A program made the position numbers and the translations under genes. 64,000 nt of DNA from CAXPZW01 sp049594615 (GTDB lineage: Bacteria; Bacteroidota; Bacteroidia; Flavobacteriales_D; Sanyastnellaceae). Each line of letters begins with the position of its first letter. Positions within the stretch are counted from its first letter, which is position 1. The notes below the pieces were generated by a model that ran no database searches, was not told the DNA's origin, and saw only the letters and a program-made list of their open reading frames with translations. Where the stretch lies: positions 1-64,000 of the forward strand of contig JBMYJR010000006.1 in the NCBI GenBank assembly GCA_049594615.1. Reading direction: 5' to 3'. Positions 1 through 8,512 of this stretch are shown piece by piece.

Positions 1-1
1 A

Positions 2-595
2 AGCTTGTACGCTAACCAAGCAGGTAATGTAGGAACCCTGAGTAATGGTTTGATTACCAACTGTGTCTTCGATAACTGTATCCTAAGGAGTTTATCGTAC
101 AGCTCCACTTCGTATGATTATGACGGCAACTTGGTGTTGCGCAACAATCTCTTCTTGAACCGAACGACGGACAACTTCGCAGGTCTGAGCGAAATCGTGT
201 TGGAGAATAATATCTTCTATAAAAGCGAGCCCACAGGCTTGAGCTTGTCAACCTTCAACAACAACCTCACTTACCTCTGTAACAACAACACCATTCCCTA
301 CGGCAACAACTTGGGCAGCGGCAACATTGAGGCCGCCGACCCCGAATTCATCAACTACCCTGCCTTGGGCGGTGCTCACAGCTATACCTACGACTACGGC
401 TTGGAAGCCACCTCACCTGCAGCAGGCACCGGCACCAACGGCACAGACATTGGCCTCACCGGCGGCAATGCCCCTGTGAACCAACTGCCGATTTACGCCA
501 AGATTCCTGGTGTGACCTTGTTGGACATTCCTGTGTCGTCTGTACCTGTTGGCGGCACCCTGCAAATTCAAATCGAGGCCGAGAGCCGCGACTAA
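2..595 (+). CDS. C-terminal part of a secreted parallel beta-helix protein (5' truncated)
   Basis: The reading frame is open from the window edge, so the true start and signal peptide lie outside. The visible 197 residues show short N/L/I/F-rich rungs (NNLFLN, LENNIFY, FNNNLTYLCNNN) typical of right-handed parallel beta-helices. They end with the DPEF ... SPAAGTG ... GTDIGLTGG pattern common at the close of such helices in Bacteroidota surface proteins. The final ~35 residues form a short beta-rich tail. I see no type IX sorting domain. The next gene begins 33 bp downstream on the same strand, suggesting co-transcription. The fold call is fairly safe; substrate and role are unknown. Confidence 0.7.
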   Translation, partial: SLYANQAGNVGTLSNGLITNCVFDNCILRSLSYSSTSYDYDGNLVLRNNLFLNRTTDNFAGLSEIVLENNIFYKSEPTGLSLSTFNNNLTYLCNNNTIPYGNNLGSGNIEAADPEFINYPALGGAHSYTYDYGLEATSPAAGTGTNGTDIGLTGGNAPVNQLPIYAKIPGVTLLDIPVSSVPVGGTLQIQIEAESRD

Positions 596-628
596 CCCCT
601 ATTTGACCTGCTGCACACCTCGAATCGC

Positions 629-3600
629 ATGCGTCGAACGACCTCTTTGATACGTGTATTGGTATTGGCCTTGGCATTGGCCCCAGTATTTGCTGTGGCC
701 CAAACCTTGGTGCAAGCCGAATACTTCCTGGACGCTGACCCCGGACCCGGCAACGGTACGGCCATCAGCATCACCCCGGGAAGCCCGGTATCGTTGGATG
801 AGTTTATTGGCGCGAGCGGTTTGGAAGCTGGCTACCACACCTTCAGCATCCGCTTCAAGGACAGCAACGGCGCATGGGGAATCACCGGAGCGACACCTTT
901 CTATGTCAATCCGAACGAAGTCGTGACTCCCCCGCTTCCACTCACCCTCCCACTCACCCAGGCCGAGTACTTCATCGATGCCGATCCGGGGGTTGGGCAG
1001 GGAACGCCGTTCTATGTCCCTGCGGGATTCACCACCGCCACCGCCTTTTCGGTCCCCACCGATGGCTTGGACCTTGGTGAACACCTGCTCGGTGTGCGCC
1101 TTCAAGACAACGGCGGTACATGGGGCATTGCTTCCTTTGGCGCTTTTGAGGTGCTCAACGATGCGGGCACAGCGCCTTTTGCAGCATTTACGTTTGACCC
1201 AGATCCACAAGCTGGCGCACCCATCTCGCTGACCAGCACCACAGTAGGTGCCCAACCCGGAGCCTCCTACTTCTGGGACACCAACCTCGACGGGGTGGTG
1301 GACCTCACCGGTGCTTCCCCCTCGGTCACCTTTGCCGATCCAGGGTGTTACCCTGTACAACTCTGGGTAGAAAACCCGTTGCCCACTCTGGCCAGCTCAG
1401 CCACCTTGGGCTACACGTTCAGCGGCGCAAGCTTAGCGCCCACTGCGGGCACTGGCCCCACACTGAGCCCTACCGACACTGCCTTGCCCACACCGGGCCA
1501 CTTGGGCGTTCCGGAATCGGGATTTGAGTTGGGAGATGGGCGCTTGCAAGCGGGCGGTTTGGGGCAAAACTTCGACGCCTTTTCGGTAAGCCTGTGGTTC
1601 AAGGGAAGCCAACTGGACCATGCCTTTCGCCTGCTAGACAATGCTGGCAACGTGCAAGCCGCTGTGGGAGACAACGTGATTTCGGTCAACGGATACCAGG
1701 TCTCTCCGATTTTTTGTGGCGAATGCAACAATGTGGAGGACGGCAATTGGCACCACTTGGTGGTGACCGCCAACATGGGCGGTGAACTGCGCGTATACGT
1801 CGATGCCGTCTTGGCCGACTCAAACATCTTGCCTTCAGAGGATCCATTGGCCATGGACAGCTTGGTCATCGGAGGACTTGACGATCTCAACCCTACGCAA
1901 GGACAGGTGGATGAATTCCTGCTGTTTGGCAGCGTTCTGAGTGCAACCCAGGTCTCCCAACTCTACGAAGAAGTGTACGCCAGCAGTGCCATCCAGACCA
2001 TTTGCGTGGGACCAGACGACGCGCTGGTTGTGGCCGCCGACGGACCGCTGTCGTTCTGCGACGGAGAGCAGGTGACCTTGACCGCTCCCGCAGGCTCGGA
2101 CTATACGTGGAGCACGGGAGAAACGTCTGCTTCCATCACCGTTTCCACCCCCGGTTGGTACAGCTGCGTCTACTCCACTGCAGGCGGGCAAACCGTAAGC
2201 ACAACGCCGCTGGAAGTAGTGGTATGGCCTTCACCAGAAATTGCGGTGCTCACCGCAAACGCCACCAACGGCAATGCCAACGGTTCGGCACAGGTGCAAA
2301 TTGCCAATGTGCAGGCCAGCGATTGGGACATCCTCTGGTCCACCTCAAGCACCGCTAACACCGTGGCAGGTTTGGTGGCCGGCATCTATACGGTCACGGT
2401 CACCGATGGCACCTGCAGCGCTTCTGCGGACGCCAACATTGCAAACGAAAGCAACACTGGCGGTTTCTTAGCCGCAGAATACTTCTTTGACGAGAATGAT
2501 CCCGGCCCTGGAAACGGGTTTGATTTTCCTGTGCCCGAAACGGGAGGCATCTCCTCATTTGCTTCCATCCCCACCGCAGGGTTGGATCCTGGGCAACACC
2601 TGCTCTCAGTGCGTATTCAGGAGGCTACCGGTGAATGGTCGATCACTCGTACCCAACCGTTCTACGTGAACGACACTCCCACCCCACCACCACCCGCGGA
2701 CCCCAACGAAATTGTTGCGCTGGAGTACTTCTTTGACGAGAACGATCCCGGCCCTGGAAACGCTACGGCCATTCCGATCACCACCCCAGGCGCCGCCGTT
2801 GCAGAAATGGCCAACGTGGATGTTACCGGCTTGAGCCCTGGTGCGCACACATTCTCTTTACGTGCGCGCCATGCCGATGGCAGCTGGGGCATCACCGGTA
2901 CTGCGCTGTTCTCGGTTGAATTTGTCTTCCCAGACAACCTGCCAGATGTGGACATCCCCATCGTGAAGGCCGAATACTTCTGGGATGCCGACCCCGGCAT
3001 TGGCAACGGTACTGCGCTCCCTTGGACGCCGGGCACCAACCCAAGCGTAGACGCTTCGGTATCCACCTCAGGGCTTGCAGAAGGCTTCCACCTGCTTTCG
3101 GTGCGTGTCAAGGACGTGGCCGGCTTCTGGTCCATCACCCGCACCAAAGAAATTGAAATCACCACGCCGACCTGCCAGGTTCCGGTGCCGAGCTTCACTG
3201 CAAGCACCGGCGACGCAGGTACGTCCATCACCTTGACCTCCACTTCATCCAACGTGGACCCTACCGCAACGTACGCGTGGGATTTTGACAACGACGGCAC
3301 AACCGATGCCAGCGGAGCAAGCGTTGCAAACACCTTTGCTTCTGCCGGGAGCTACCCGGTGACCTTGTCTGTAGTCAACCCCGAAGGTTGCACCGAACAG
3401 GTGGTGCAATACGTAGAAGTAGGCCCCTACCTCTCCACCAACATTACCGCCGACGGCCCGCTTGCGTTCTGCTCGGACGAACAAGTGGTGCTCACCGCAC
3501 CTGCAGGTTCCAATTACCTGTGGAACACCCTGGAAACCACCCCAAGCATTACCGTGCAAACAGGTGGCAGCTATGCTGTAACCTACACCGACGCCAACGG

Positions 3601-6600
3601 CAACCCTGCCGCATCTACCCCTTTGAACATTACGGTGTACACCTCCCCTGCCATCACCTTAGATGTGATCGACGCCACAGGAGGCAACGCCAACGGAAGC
3701 GTGTATGCCCAAGTACCGGGTTACGGTTGGGAATACCTCTGGTCCACCACCGACACTACACTCATCCTGGCTGAACAAAGCGCTGGCAGTTACTCAGTGA
3801 CCGTGAGTGATGCGTTCTGTTCTGCGACGGCTGTGGCTGTGATTGGCGATCAACCCTCACCGGCTTCTGGCATTTTCCGCACCGAATACTTCTTCAACGA
3901 AGATCCAGGTCCGGGCAACGGCCTGCCCTTGGACGTGCCAGAGGGGTCGCCCATTGCTGGTTACGCCAATGTTCCCACCACCGGACTCGACGCGGGCTAC
4001 CACATTCTCAGCGTTCGCTCCCAAGACGCTGACGGCCAATGGGGCATCACCCGGAGCATTCCCGTTTATGTGAACGACGGGAACGACGACCCCTCAGCTC
4101 CCCCTGCTGCCAATTTGGTCCAAGCTGAGTATTTCATCGATGCGGACCCAGGTCCTGGCAATGGCGTGCCCGTTGCGGTGCCGGCTGGAGACACGAGCCT
4201 GAGCCTCTCGGCAACCGTTGATGTGAGTGACTTGGAAACCGGCACGCACTCGCTGTCGGTGCGTATCCGCGACGAATTTGGCGCATGGGGCATCACCCGT
4301 ACGGCCAACTTCTTTATCTCCAATGAAGGGCCAGACCCACTGCCAGATTACATCGCACCCATCGTGGCTGCGGAGTACTTCATCGGCGACACCGATCCCG
4401 GGCCGGGCAACGGACAACCACTCTCGGTGCCCACCAGCACAGACCTCTCGACCGTTTCTACCGTAGACGTTTCGGGATTGGACCCCGGCACTTACCGCCT
4501 TTCGGTGCGCACCCTGGATGTGACAGGCCACTGGTCCATCACACGTGCAACACTCTTTGACGTAGCACCCGAAGCATGCCCTGTACCGCAGGTGGACTTC
4601 TTGGCCACCCTCAGCGCTCCCGGGTCGGCGAGCAGTTTTGTGAGCACCAGTGCCAACGTACTGCCCACCGCCACATACGCTTGGGACTTCAACGCAGACG
4701 GCATCACCGATGCCACGGGCACCTCGGCCAACTACACCTTCACCGAATCCGGATCATACGCGGTGACCTTGACCGTGTCCAACGGCGATGCGCTTTGCAC
4801 CTCAGGCGCTACCCAAGTGGTGAATGTGGGGGCTCCTGAATTGACCATCACAGCCTCAGGTCCGCTCACCTTCTGTGCGGATGCCGGATTGACGCTGACT
4901 GCGCCTTCTGCTGTGGGCTACTTGTGGAATACAGGCGAGGAGACGGCGTCCATTTCTCCCACCGCCTCAGGAGAATACCAATGCGCCCTCACGTTGGCCA
5001 GCGGCAACACCGTGTCCACCGAAGTGGTCAGCGTGGTTGTGCACCCTGTTCCTGCCATTGACCTGACGGTTTACGACGCCACCAATGGCGAAGCCACGGG
5101 CAGCGTTTTGGCGATTGCCACAGGCGGCAGTACCACGGCGTACACCTATGATTGGAGCACTGGAGAAACCACACCGGCCATTGCTGCATTGCCAGCGGGC
5201 ATCTATTCGGTGACCGTCAGTGATGGCATTTGCTCCACCGATGCCTTGGCTACAGTGCAAGACCTGACGGTTTCTGCACCACCCACCTTGGTGGTGGAAG
5301 CCGAGTACTTCTTTGACAGCCCCGACCCAGGACCAGGCAACGGTTTGCCTTTGGCCTTGCCAGTGAACTCACCCACCGGTGCGTTGGCCAACGTTCCTAC
5401 CTCAGGACTCGACGCTGGCTACCACATCTTGAGTGTACGCACGCGTGATTCCAACGGCGCTTGGGGCATCACCCGTTCGTTGCCGGTGTACCTCAGCCCT
5501 ACCGAAGAAACACCGACGCCAGATCCCCTAGCACCCATCGTAGCTGCAGAGTACTTCTTTGACGACAACGATCCGGGCCCCGGCAACGGCTTCCCATTGA
5601 CCATTGACACCCCGGGCACCCAAGTGGTGCAAACCGCAAACATTGACGTGTCACCAGCAGGTCCGGGAGAGCACTTGCTCTCGGTGCGTGTGCTGGACAA
5701 CACTGGCCACTGGAGCATTACTCAAACCGAAACATTCAACGCGTGCAACCCGCCAAGCGCACCAGCACTCATCAGCCCAACGCTGATCTCGTTGTGCGAA
5801 GGAGACGCGGCCTCACTAGAAGTGTTTGACGGCGGACTCACCTACCTGTGGACCGGGCCCGACGGCAGCACCTTTACCGGGCCGTCATGGTCACTCACCG
5901 GACTGACCGCCGCACAATCGGGCATCTACCAAGTGGTGGCCGAAGGCGATCCCGGCTGCACCAGCGCACCTGCAAGCATCCAGGTGGTGATCAACACGCT
6001 GCCGACCCAAACCACACCGATCAGTGGACCGTCTGAGCTGTGTGCCGACACCGAAGTGGGCGTCTTCTTCCTCGAACCGGTACCCAACGCAACAGGCTAC
6101 AACTGGACCCTGCCTGCCGGCGCAGTCATCCTTGCGGGCAACAACAGCAACAACATCTCGGTATCGTTTGCAGGTGTGAGTGAGGACTTTTTCCAACTGT
6201 TTGTGGAGTCGGTGAACGACTGTGGCAGTGTCCTGTCTAACGCCTTTGTGGTGAATTTCAACTGTTCGATTGAAGACGCCGATTCCGACGGCATTCCGGA
6301 CGCCGTCGACAACTGCGTGGACACCCCCAACCCAGACCAAGACGACGGCGACGGAGATGGCGTGGGCGATGCGTGTGACACCTGTCCAACCGTAGCCAAC
6401 CCCGACCAGTCCATACCTGTGTGGTACGCCGACACCGACAACGACGGCTTTGGTGACGTGAATGTGACGGTCACCAGCTGCACCCAACCGGCAGGATTCG
6501 TAGCCGATAACACCGATTGCGACGACACCCTCGACACGGTATTCCCTGGCGCACCCGGCACTGCAGAAGACATCGACAACAACTGCAACGGCACCATCGA

Positions 6601-6790
6601 ATTCTCGGAGATTTTCTGCCCGTATGACCTGGATGGTGACGGCTTCATCAGCACCACCGACCTGCTACAACTGCTGGGCAACTTTGGCTGCTCTTCAGAA
6701 TGCGGGTTCGAAGACTTGAATCAAGACGGCAGCGTGAGCACCGCCGATCTGCTTTTGCTCCTGGGCTTCTTCGGCACCTCTTGTGAGTAA
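629..6790 (+). CDS. Large modular secreted protein with ten EYFxDxDPGPGNG repeats, PKD, LamG, TSP3 and dockerin-like modules
   Basis: This is a 2053-residue extracellular protein with a signal peptide at residues 1-25 (ends FAVAQ). Ten copies of an ~82-residue unit opening with EYF(F/I/W/L)D..DPGPGNG start near residues 30, 112, 616, 698, 781, 1085, 1166, 1248, 1558 and 1640. They stand in groups of 2, 3, 3 and 2, separated by PKD-like and Ig/SprB-like blocks. A LamG-like domain spans about 285-450. The C-terminus carries thrombospondin type 3 calcium repeats (~1883-1928), a MopE-like segment (~1932-1990) and two EF-hand/dockerin-like repeats (1997-2053). I see no type-A or type-B sorting tail. 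A surface adhesin or matrix role is inference. Confidence 0.85.
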   Translation: MRRTTSLIRVLVLALALAPVFAVAQTLVQAEYFLDADPGPGNGTAISITPGSPVSLDEFIGASGLEAGYHTFSIRFKDSNGAWGITGATPFYVNPNEVVTPPLPLTLPLTQAEYFIDADPGVGQGTPFYVPAGFTTATAFSVPTDGLDLGEHLLGVRLQDNGGTWGIASFGAFEVLNDAGTAPFAAFTFDPDPQAGAPISLTSTTVGAQPGASYFWDTNLDGVVDLTGASPSVTFADPGCYPVQLWVENPLPTLASSATLGYTFSGASLAPTAGTGPTLSPTDTALPTPGHLGVPESGFELGDGRLQAGGLGQNFDAFSVSLWFKGSQLDHAFRLLDNAGNVQAAVGDNVISVNGYQVSPIFCGECNNVEDGNWHHLVVTANMGGELRVYVDAVLADSNILPSEDPLAMDSLVIGGLDDLNPTQGQVDEFLLFGSVLSATQVSQLYEEVYASSAIQTICVGPDDALVVAADGPLSFCDGEQVTLTAPAGSDYTWSTGETSASITVSTPGWYSCVYSTAGGQTVSTTPLEVVVWPSPEIAVLTANATNGNANGSAQVQIANVQASDWDILWSTSSTANTVAGLVAGIYTVTVTDGTCSASADANIANESNTGGFLAAEYFFDENDPGPGNGFDFPVPETGGISSFASIPTAGLDPGQHLLSVRIQEATGEWSITRTQPFYVNDTPTPPPPADPNEIVALEYFFDENDPGPGNATAIPITTPGAAVAEMANVDVTGLSPGAHTFSLRARHADGSWGITGTALFSVEFVFPDNLPDVDIPIVKAEYFWDADPGIGNGTALPWTPGTNPSVDASVSTSGLAEGFHLLSVRVKDVAGFWSITRTKEIEITTPTCQVPVPSFTASTGDAGTSITLTSTSSNVDPTATYAWDFDNDGTTDASGASVANTFASAGSYPVTLSVVNPEGCTEQVVQYVEVGPYLSTNITADGPLAFCSDEQVVLTAPAGSNYLWNTLETTPSITVQTGGSYAVTYTDANGNPAASTPLNITVYTSPAITLDVIDATGGNANGSVYAQVPGYGWEYLWSTTDTTLILAEQSAGSYSVTVSDAFCSATAVAVIGDQPSPASGIFRTEYFFNEDPGPGNGLPLDVPEGSPIAGYANVPTTGLDAGYHILSVRSQDADGQWGITRSIPVYVNDGNDDPSAPPAANLVQAEYFIDADPGPGNGVPVAVPAGDTSLSLSATVDVSDLETGTHSLSVRIRDEFGAWGITRTANFFISNEGPDPLPDYIAPIVAAEYFIGDTDPGPGNGQPLSVPTSTDLSTVSTVDVSGLDPGTYRLSVRTLDVTGHWSITRATLFDVAPEACPVPQVDFLATLSAPGSASSFVSTSANVLPTATYAWDFNADGITDATGTSANYTFTESGSYAVTLTVSNGDALCTSGATQVVNVGAPELTITASGPLTFCADAGLTLTAPSAVGYLWNTGEETASISPTASGEYQCALTLASGNTVSTEVVSVVVHPVPAIDLTVYDATNGEATGSVLAIATGGSTTAYTYDWSTGETTPAIAALPAGIYSVTVSDGICSTDALATVQDLTVSAPPTLVVEAEYFFDSPDPGPGNGLPLALPVNSPTGALANVPTSGLDAGYHILSVRTRDSNGAWGITRSLPVYLSPTEETPTPDPLAPIVAAEYFFDDNDPGPGNGFPLTIDTPGTQVVQTANIDVSPAGPGEHLLSVRVLDNTGHWSITQTETFNACNPPSAPALISPTLISLCEGDAASLEVFDGGLTYLWTGPDGSTFTGPSWSLTGLTAAQSGIYQVVAEGDPGCTSAPASIQVVINTLPTQTTPISGPSELCADTEVGVFFLEPVPNATGYNWTLPAGAVILAGNNSNNISVSFAGVSEDFFQLFVESVNDCGSVLSNAFVVNFNCSIEDADSDGIPDAVDNCVDTPNPDQDDGDGDGVGDACDTCPTVANPDQSIPVWYADTDNDGFGDVNVTVTSCTQPAGFVADNTDCDDTLDTVFPGAPGTAEDIDNNCNGTIEFSEIFCPYDLDGDGFISTTDLLQLLGNFGCSSECGFEDLNQDGSVSTADLLLLLGFFGTSCE

Positions 6791-6798
6791 ACCACCCT

Positions 6799-7695
6799 TT
6801 GCGGTTTGACCGTCTTGTGCACCGGAATTCCGATTTTCACCCCGTGCAACCCCGGTCCTTTGAACTCATATCCATCCCTACGGCCGGCGCCACCTTTGAA
6901 GGCGTCATTGCTCCTGCCATGCTGCAGGAAGGAAGAGAGGTGATTCTGGCCTTTCACGGTTATGGGCGTCCGCCGGAGGACTTCGCACTCTTCTTGCCCT
7001 TGCTGAAACCCCACCAAGAACTGGTGTCGCTGGGGTTGTTTGGACACGGTACAAGCCAACTGCCAAGCGCTACCTACCCGTTCATGCGCCCCATTGCAGT
7101 GCCTGACTTCAAGGTGTGGATGGAGGCCCTTATGGACACCCTGAATGCGCCCCAAGTGCACCTGCTGACCTACAGCATGGGCGGACGCATTGCGCTCAAG
7201 ACCGCCGAGCTATTGCCCCACCGCGTGGCCAAAATGAGACTGACTGCGCCCGATGGTTTTCGTCAACCTTGGATGTACAATCCACTCTACGGCACTGCAC
7301 TAGGCCGTTGGTTTTACCAAACCACCATCGACCATCCCGGCTGGATCTTTGGCCTCACCCGACTGCTCGCCCAACTCCGCTTGTTGCACCCGAAAACCGA
7401 GAAATTCGTAGAGGTCCATTTTGGCACCCGCGAGAAACGCGTCCTGTTGCGAGACGTGTGGTCACGCTACCGCACCATCACACCAGACCTCGAACGCATC
7501 GCCCATTTGATCAACCACCAAGACTTGGACATCCAGCTCGTATTTGGGACGCGAGATTCGGTGATTCCCGTCAAGCTGGGCACCCGATTCCAAAAGCGGT
7601 TGAACCGGCCTGTTCTGCACACCATCGACAACGGGCACCAACTGCTGACCCCGCAATTGCTCCACTTGTTTGAGCGCGAGCAGTTGTGGTTCTGA
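6799..7695 (+). CDS. Alpha/beta hydrolase
   Basis: About 298 residues with the alpha/beta-hydrolase fold: oxyanion-type HG at residues 53-54 (AFHGYG), nucleophile elbow YSMGG with Ser126, acid Asp253 (TRDS) and His280 (NGHQ). The catalytic triad therefore looks complete. No signal peptide is evident, so it is probably cytoplasmic. The start is uncertain: TTG at 6799 is used here, but GTG at 6817 or 6844 would also preserve the fold. It begins 8 bp after the large repeat protein and is followed by the GGGP-synthase-type gene. The substrate cannot be told from sequence; esterase/lipase-like activity is a family-level guess. Confidence 0.75.
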   Translation: MRFDRLVHRNSDFHPVQPRSFELISIPTAGATFEGVIAPAMLQEGREVILAFHGYGRPPEDFALFLPLLKPHQELVSLGLFGHGTSQLPSATYPFMRPIAVPDFKVWMEALMDTLNAPQVHLLTYSMGGRIALKTAELLPHRVAKMRLTAPDGFRQPWMYNPLYGTALGRWFYQTTIDHPGWIFGLTRLLAQLRLLHPKTEKFVEVHFGTREKRVLLRDVWSRYRTITPDLERIAHLINHQDLDIQLVFGTRDSVIPVKLGTRFQKRLNRPVLHTIDNGHQLLTPQLLHLFEREQLWF

Positions 7696-7711
7696 CCCGC
7701 AGTCGGTTGCT

Positions 7712-7719
7712 TACTTTTG
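7712..7719 (+). promoter_or_regulatory. Bacteroidota -7 box TACTTTTG, almost at the start codon
   Basis: The octamer matches TAnnTTTG exactly and ends 4 bases before the ATG at 7724. A transcript from here would be leaderless. This also supports choosing the ATG at 7724 rather than an upstream start inside the preceding gene. Confidence 0.55.
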
Positions 7720-7723
7720 TGTC

Positions 7724-8461
7724 ATGGCTGTTTACCCCAATTTGGTCCAGCACCACCAACGAGGTCATAAGGCCCTCGCCGTGCTGCTCGATCCGGACAA
7801 ACTGGATGACACCGCCTTGGAACGCATCGTGCGTTTTGTGGAGGAGTGTCCAGTAGACTACCTGCTGGTGGGCGACAGTCTGATGACCACCGAACGGCTC
7901 GACGCCGTGGTGCGCTACGCCAAGGCGCACAGTTCCAAACCGGTGGTGCTCTTCCCCGGAAGTGTGGCCCAGGTGCACGGCGAGGCCGATGCGCTGCTGC
8001 TGCTTTCGGTCATCAGCGGCCGCAACCCTGAATTGCTCATTGGCCAGCACGTGGTGGCCGCCCCGCGCATCAAAGCGCTGGGTCTGGAAACCATTTCTAC
8101 TGGCTACATGCTGGTGGACTCCGGACGCACCACCACTGCGCTGTACATGAGCCAGACCCTTCCCATTCCTGCGCACAAGCCGGAAATCGCGGCAGCCACC
8201 GCGCTGGCTGGTGAGATGCTGGGCATGCAGGCCATGTATTTGGACGGCGGATCGGGCGCACTTGAACCTGTTCCTGAGGCCATGATCCGCGCTGTCCGAA
8301 AGGCGGTGAATGTTCCGGTGATTGTGGGTGGAGGCATCCGCAGTGAAGCGGCCGCCCAAGCCGCTTGGGATGCAGGCGCCGATGTGGTGGTGGTCGGTAC
8401 CGCCTTTGAAGAAGACCCTTCGCTCCTGTTCGACATTGCAGCGGCCTCCAGAAACCACTGA
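7724..8461 (+). CDS. Geranylgeranylglyceryl phosphate synthase family protein (PcrB-like)
   Basis: 245 residues forming a TIM barrel with family hallmarks: LLDPDK near the N-terminus, YLLVGDS, VVLFPGS, the STGYMLVD strand, YLDGGSGA, and the phosphate-binding VGGGIRS/VVVGTAFEE region. Family members join a prenyl diphosphate to sn-glycerol-1-phosphate, making an ether lipid precursor; some Bacteroidota homologues are known to accept the C20 donor. The ATG at 7724 is chosen because the motif-bearing protein starts there and a -7 box lies directly upstream. An extended frame to 7670 would overlap the previous gene. The product in this organism is inferred. Confidence 0.85.
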   Translation: MAVYPNLVQHHQRGHKALAVLLDPDKLDDTALERIVRFVEECPVDYLLVGDSLMTTERLDAVVRYAKAHSSKPVVLFPGSVAQVHGEADALLLLSVISGRNPELLIGQHVVAAPRIKALGLETISTGYMLVDSGRTTTALYMSQTLPIPAHKPEIAAATALAGEMLGMQAMYLDGGSGALEPVPEAMIRAVRKAVNVPVIVGGGIRSEAAAQAAWDAGADVVVVGTAFEEDPSLLFDIAAASRNH

Positions 8462-8486
8462 CCCCCGTACGCCAAAGCGCCGGGGG
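8462..8486. terminator. Possible convergent hairpin between the GGGPS gene and the TonB receptor
   Basis: CCCCCG at 8462-8467 pairs with CGGGGG at 8481-8486 around a 13-base loop, in the gap between convergent genes. There is no T-run on either side, so terminator function is uncertain. Confidence 0.35.
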
Positions 8487-8512
8487 CCAGAGTTCCAATG
8501 TGCGTTTTCGGT

